8,052 bases of DNA from Acidobacteriota bacterium. Its GTDB lineage: Bacteria; Acidobacteriota; Terriglobia; Acidiferrales; UBA7541. The stretch spans positions 1 to 8,052 of the forward strand of contig JACOSF010000338.1 in assembly GCA_016179005.1 (NCBI GenBank), given 5' to 3'. Shown here piece after piece: positions 4,750-8,052 of the stretch. Both the position numbers and the translations under genes were made by a program. The notes under the pieces were generated by a model. It was not told the origin of the DNA and made no database searches. It was given only the letters and a program-made list of their open reading frames with translations. Each line of letters opens with the position of its first letter. Within the stretch, counting starts at the first letter, position 1.

Positions 4750-5496
4750 CTAGCGCGCCATGACGAAGTGCCCGCGGCGATTCTGCTGCCAGCAGTCTTC
4801 CGAGCTCTGCGTGCAGAACGGCCGCTCCTTGCCCAGGCTTACCGTGTCCATGCGGTCCGCTGAGACGCCCAGAGAGATCATGAACTGGCGCACGGCCTGC
4901 GCGCGCCGCTCGCCGAGACCCAGGTTGTACTCCGTAGAGCCGCGCTCGTCGCAGTGTCCTTCGATGACCACGCGGATTTCCGGATGCGAACGCAGGAACT
5001 CCGCGGTGCGCGCCAGCGCGTCCCGCGCGTCCGCCCGGACGTCGGACTTGTCGTAGTCGAAGTAAGCGTCCTTCACGTTCGTGCGGAACAGCTCTTCAAT
5101 GGTGGCTTTGGGCGCCGGCGGCGGCGGTGGCGGCGGTGGCGCGGCCACGGTGATGCGCACGCTCATGTCGGCCGTGCCGCCCGGTCCGGTGGCGGTAATC
5201 GTGTAGGTCATGGAGTCCGCCGGGGTCACCCGCGTGGAGCCTTCCGGCGAGACGCGTCCGATACCCGGAACAAGCGCCAGCTCCGTGGCGTTGGTGGAGG
5301 ACCAGCTCAAGGTCACACCATCACCGCGCTGGATAAAAGTCTGCGACGCCTGTAGCGTCACGGTCGGGCGCGCAGGGGCCGGCGGCGCCGGCGGCGGCGC
5401 GGCGGGCGGCGGCGCTACCGCTTGTTTCCGGCAGGCGCCCGCAAACAGAATCAAAACCACCAAGCTGAGTAGCGCGTACTTTGAACGGCTGCGCAT
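4750..5496 (-). CDS. pal: Peptidoglycan-associated lipoprotein Pal with additional Ig-like domain
   Basis: A 248-residue outer-membrane lipoprotein, longer than the roughly 170 residues usual for Pal. The lipoprotein signal peptide runs to C22 in the lipobox-like FAGAC. Then come a Pro/Ala linker (about 28-44), a beta-rich domain (about 45-118) with Ig-like features such as GDGVTLSWSSTNA and MTYTITATGPGG, an eight-proline linker (120-127), and the OmpA-like peptidoglycan-binding domain (about 140-248). The latter contains YFDYDKSDVRADAR and the diaminopimelate-binding signature IEGHCDERGSTEYNLGLGER. Pal anchors the outer membrane to peptidoglycan and binds TolB. The ATG at 5496 follows GGAGGA at 5-base spacing. 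It is separated from tolB by 157 bases. Confidence 0.95.
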   Translation of the reverse strand: MRSRSKYALLSLVVLILFAGACRKQAVAPPPAAPPPAPPAPARPTVTLQASQTFIQRGDGVTLSWSSTNATELALVPGIGRVSPEGSTRVTPADSMTYTITATGPGGTADMSVRITVAAPPPPPPPPAPKATIEELFRTNVKDAYFDYDKSDVRADARDALARTAEFLRSHPEIRVVIEGHCDERGSTEYNLGLGERRAQAVRQFMISLGVSADRMDTVSLGKERPFCTQSSEDCWQQNRRGHFVMAR

Positions 5497-5653
5497 GCAG
5501 ATCCTCCGTACAGATAGGTTTAGCTCTCGCAGGACACGGTTCCGACACTACAAAAAAATCACGGGGTAATCCTACCACCAACATTTCCCCGGCGAAACAC
5601 AAACCGAACCATTCGGAAACATTTCCATTCAGGACGGACCGGGCTCTTCGGTC
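5497..5653 (-). other. tolB-pal spacer with several short stem-loops
   Basis: This is the longest gene-free stretch in the window. On the minus strand, in order after tolB, it holds a 6-bp stem GGACCG/CGGTCC with a 7-base loop (5636-5654, overlapping the tolB stop), GGAAA-TG-TTTCC (5615-5626), CCGAA-TGG-TTCGG (5604-5616) and a run of seven T (5558-5552). The T-run is not directly preceded by a convincing stem, so I do not call a terminator. I see no clear promoter for pal. Confidence 0.4.
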
Positions 5654-7003
5654 CTATTTCGGCGACCAGTTGGGCGATTCGTTGTGTCCCTCAAACGTAA
5701 GTTGCCGGGCCTGGGTGCCGTCGGCCAGCATTGTCCAGATCTGCCGCGTGCCGGTGCGCGTGGACTCAAAGACGATGTGGCGGCCGTCCGGGGCCCACGA
5801 GGGCCGCTCGTTGCGCGCGGCGTCGCGGGTCAGCTCGACGATCTGCCGGGAGGCGGTGTCCATCAAATAAAGGTCGTAGTTTCCGTTCGGCCGCCGCCAA
5901 CTGAAGGCCAGCAATTGCCCGTTGGGAGCCCAGGCCGGATCGACGACGTAGCCCATGTCAGGCAACTCGAGCTTTTCCACGTTGGAACCGTCCGCGTTCA
6001 TCAAGTAGAGATTGGGCAGGCCGCCGCGGTCGCTGATGAAGGCAACCTGCTGGCCGGTTCTGGGGTTCCACGCCGGCGAGGTGTCCACGCCCGCGGAATA
6101 GGTAATGCGGCGCAGATTGCTGCCGGTGGCGTCAATCATGAACAGTTCGGGGTCACCGTGCATGCTGGACATGAACATGAGTTTCGAGCCGTCCGGCGAC
6201 CACGCCGGGGAGCTGTTGGTGCCCTTGTAGCGCATGAAGGCCATGGGCTTGCCCGTCTCCATGGAGTAGAGGCAAATCTGCGCGCTGGTGACGCCGCCGG
6301 CCAGTCCGTAACAGGTGAAAGCGATGCGCAAGCCGTCCGGCGACCAGCGCGGCGTCAGAGAAATCGTGCGCAGGCTGGTCAGTGGCCGCTGGTTCGAGCC
6401 ATCGTAGTCCATGGCCCAGATTTCCTTGGAGCCTGTGCGCGTGCTCACAAAGGCGATCTGCGTGCTGGCTACCCCCGGCGTGCCGCCGGAGAGCCGCGCA
6501 ATAATTTCGTCGGCAAACTGGTGGGCGAAGCGGCGGATCTCCGCGTCGGTCACTTCGCCGCGATAGCGCTTGCCCAGCACCGGCGGGGCCTGCGCGTTGC
6601 GCGCATCGGAGAGCCAGGCCTCAATCACCAGGTCGTTGCCGCTGGCGCTCAGGTTTCCGTAGGCCAGCAGGTGCGCATCGGCGGGCGGCGCGTTCCACTC
6701 CGCATGGCGCAACTCGGCCGGCACGCTGGGCGACTGCAGCGGATTCATGCTCTTGCTGACCACCTCGATGATGCCGGAGAACTCCAGGTCCGCGCGCAGC
6801 ACGGTGCTGAATATGTTGGCCAGCGGTTGCGAAGAAGGCGAGCGCGGCGCGAAATCCGCCACCGCCACGCGCGGCTTTTCCACGCCCAGGCCGGTGCCGG
6901 TGCGGAACCAGTCCTGCGCCGCCGCCGGCGTCGCCACCAGGAAGAGCAGGGAAGCGAGGAGTATGGAGAATTGCGGACGACTGCGAAATGTTGGAAACGC
7001 CAT
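5654..7003 (-). CDS. tolB: Tol-Pal system periplasmic beta-propeller protein TolB
   Basis: A 449-residue periplasmic protein that binds Pal and the TolA C-terminus. The signal peptide is residues 1-30 (ending LFLVATPAAAQ), followed by the TolB N-terminal domain (about 30-180), including VAVADFAPRSPSSQPLANIF and HAEWNAPPADAHLLAYGNLS. A six-bladed PD40/WD40-like propeller follows to the C-terminus, with repeated W-S-P-D-G and DGS motifs such as TPRWSPDGLRIAFT, SPAWSPDGSKLMFMSS and RPSWAPDGRHIVFES. The length is close to the usual 430 residues. I take the ATG at 7003 because it starts a clean signal peptide and follows a purine-rich GGGGGAGA stretch; an ATG at 7084 would overlap the end of tolA and lacks a sensible N-terminus. 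It starts 49 bases after tolA. Confidence 0.95.
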   Translation of the reverse strand: MAFPTFRSRPQFSILLASLLFLVATPAAAQDWFRTGTGLGVEKPRVAVADFAPRSPSSQPLANIFSTVLRADLEFSGIIEVVSKSMNPLQSPSVPAELRHAEWNAPPADAHLLAYGNLSASGNDLVIEAWLSDARNAQAPPVLGKRYRGEVTDAEIRRFAHQFADEIIARLSGGTPGVASTQIAFVSTRTGSKEIWAMDYDGSNQRPLTSLRTISLTPRWSPDGLRIAFTCYGLAGGVTSAQICLYSMETGKPMAFMRYKGTNSSPAWSPDGSKLMFMSSMHGDPELFMIDATGSNLRRITYSAGVDTSPAWNPRTGQQVAFISDRGGLPNLYLMNADGSNVEKLELPDMGYVVDPAWAPNGQLLAFSWRRPNGNYDLYLMDTASRQIVELTRDAARNERPSWAPDGRHIVFESTRTGTRQIWTMLADGTQARQLTFEGHNESPNWSPK

Positions 7004-7052
7004 GCGGTTGAAATCTCCCCCAGTATATGCGTGCCCTTTGCGTGGCCGCGCG

Positions 7053-7829
7053 TCAGCGGCGGAAATCGAACCAGAACTCCACACTCACATTCGAACCGCT
7101 GTATTCCGACGGCAGCTTCTCCAGCGGGCTCGAGTCGCGGATGGCGCGGATGGCCGAGCGGTCCACGGAGTCGTTCCCGCTCGAACGCAGCACCTGCACA
7201 TTCACAATCGTGCCGTCGCGCTGCACCTGAAAACTGATGACCGCGCGCGGCGCCCAGCGGACGCCGGGGTCCACCGCGGATTGAAACCAGTTGCTGCTGA
7301 TGCGCCGGCGCACGGCGTCCACGTACCACGGAAAGCGGCCGGCAAATTCGCCGCCTGCACCGGTGAACCCCAGCCCGCCTTGCGAGCTGCCCACGCTGAG
7401 CTGGGTATAGGGCATGGACGGCGTGCCGCCTTGCCCGTAGGGAATCGCGCCCGCCGGCGGTGGCGTGGGGTCTTCCAACACGCGCGACGGCCGCGTGACG
7501 TAGCGCTGCGGCTTGTTCTTCTCAAACTGCGGAATTTTTGCGGCATTGTCGTCCGTTTGTTTCGCGCGCGGCTCGGCCTTGTACAGACCTTTCGTCTCAT
7601 CCACCACGCGGCTGGTGGTGATGGCTTCCGGCCGCGGCAGGGGCACCCCTGTGACGCTGCCTACCAGCCCGACGCTGACAGCGCCTCCGCCGGAACCTCC
7701 CCAGAATTCACCGCGGTGAGACAGAAAATTTGAAACCGTCAGCGAGCCCAGCAGGACTGCATGCATGGAGATGGAAAACACCCATGCGGTCTTGATGTTG
7801 GGGGGCGCGTTGGTGGCAGCGTAAGCCAT
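7053..7829 (-). CDS. tolA: TolA/TonB-like energy-transducing protein
   Basis: A 258-residue inner-membrane protein with one N-terminal membrane anchor (about residues 14-34, KTAWVFSISMHAVLLGSLTV, including the Ser and His seen in TonB/TolA anchors). A periplasmic stretch of about 130 residues with Gly-, Pro- and Lys/Arg-rich parts follows, then a C-terminal TonB/TolA-type domain (about 165-258) containing VDAVRRRISSNWFQ, ISFQVQRDGTIVNVQVLRSS and VDRSAIRAIRDSSPLEKLP. It transmits proton-motive-force-driven movement from TolQR to TolB and Pal. The long helical middle domain of enterobacterial TolA is missing, so it looks TonB-like; the position between tolR and tolB argues for the TolA role. 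The ATG at 7829 is one base after the tolR stop codon, indicating tight operon coupling. Confidence 0.88.
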   Translation of the reverse strand: MAYAATNAPPNIKTAWVFSISMHAVLLGSLTVSNFLSHRGEFWGGSGGGAVSVGLVGSVTGVPLPRPEAITTSRVVDETKGLYKAEPRAKQTDDNAAKIPQFEKNKPQRYVTRPSRVLEDPTPPPAGAIPYGQGGTPSMPYTQLSVGSSQGGLGFTGAGGEFAGRFPWYVDAVRRRISSNWFQSAVDPGVRWAPRAVISFQVQRDGTIVNVQVLRSSGNDSVDRSAIRAIRDSSPLEKLPSEYSGSNVSVEFWFDFRR

Positions 7830-7830
7830 G

Positions 7831-8052
7831 TCACTGGGTGCGCGGGCGGCTGCTGATGGGCTCGGTCACCACGCTGATGTTTTGGATGCCGGCCTGGCGC
7901 AATTCGTCTACTACCGTAGCAAAACTTCCGAAGGGCACGGTTTCGTCGCAGCGAATGAAGATGGCGTCCGACGAGGGGTTCTTGGTCTGCGCGCGCACCA
8001 TTGCCGCCAGCTTGTGGATGTTCACCGGCTCGTTTCCCAGGTACACGCGCTG
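7831..8052 (-). CDS. tolR: ExbD/TolR family protein, C-terminal part (partial at right edge)
   Basis: About 73 C-terminal residues of an ExbD/TolR protein, open through the window edge; the N-terminal membrane helix is outside. The visible part is the periplasmic domain: VYLGNEPVNIHKLAAMV, the core motif DAIFIRCDETVPFGSFATVV and the final helix-strand DELRQAGIQNISVVTEP. TolR with TolQ forms the proton-driven motor of the Tol system. Tol rather than Exb is inferred from the following tolA, tolB and pal genes. Confidence 0.9.
   Translation of the reverse strand, partial: QRVYLGNEPVNIHKLAAMVRAQTKNPSSDAIFIRCDETVPFGSFATVVDELRQAGIQNISVVTEPISSRPRTQ

Noticed and set aside
3622..4863. Plus-strand open frame (413 codons) opposite cpoB and the ssb start.
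   Set aside because: Covers the opposite strand of cpoB, including its signal peptide and TPR codons; it shows no recognisable protein features.
5552..5580. Intrinsic terminator in the tolB-pal spacer (T7 run on the minus strand).
   Set aside because: The nearest upstream stem (GGTA/TACC) has only four pairs and is six bases away from the T-run, too weak for a termination hairpin.
5684..7237. Long plus-strand open frame (517 codons) opposite tolB and tolA.
   Set aside because: Shadow frame over two clearly recognised minus-strand genes; the translation is Gly/Ala/Arg-rich without domain motifs.

Overview
The window looks like a chromosomal segment of a GC-rich, diderm (Gram-negative type) bacterium. 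An envelope-spanning Tol-Pal operon, a MacB/FtsX-type permease, a signal-peptide-bearing TolB and a lipobox-bearing Pal all require an outer membrane. The gene style (Pal with proline-rich linkers and an extra beta-sandwich domain, a short TolA/TonB-like protein, a MacB-type permease) makes me think of Acidobacteriota, but this is an inference without a database search. Almost everything is on the minus strand; only the permease fragment at the left edge is on the plus strand.

Layout on the plus-strand axis: 1-562, the C-terminal end of a MacB-like ABC permease (+). 569-2617, a compact minus-strand cluster read from right to left: an ArsR-family regulator, a DsrE-family sulfur-transfer protein, and an SQR/FCSD-like FAD oxidoreductase. 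2759-3226, a small membrane-anchored protein of unknown function. 3273-3707, single-stranded DNA-binding protein. 3820-8052, the Tol-Pal operon in transcription order tolR (partial), tolA/tonB-like, tolB, pal, cpoB/ybgF. No tRNA, rRNA, CRISPR array or insertion sequence is visible, and no gene-free stretch exceeds 300 bases; the largest gap is 157 bases, between tolB and pal.

The standout feature is the DsrE gene. A conventional reading stops it at 76 residues with a TGA at 1973-1971. That TGA lies exactly where the family has the first cysteine of its conserved CxxC-x-x-ARG motif, and the same frame continues for 39 DsrE-like residues to a normal stop at 1851, giving a standard-length 116-aa protein. 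A perfect 7-bp stem with a GGUCU apical loop begins 14 nt after the UGA, which is the form and place of a bacterial SECIS element. I read it as a selenoprotein with a U-T-G-C redox motif. It sits between a cysteine-bearing ArsR-type repressor, with a sigma70-like promoter and a perfect palindromic operator, and an SQR-like flavoprotein that keeps both redox cysteines. Together they look like a regulated sulfide/persulfide-handling module whose sulfur carrier uses selenium.

The Tol-Pal genes form the usual energised trans-envelope system: TolR (with TolQ upstream, outside the window) drives TolA, which contacts TolB and Pal at the outer membrane, and CpoB links this to cell-wall synthesis during division.
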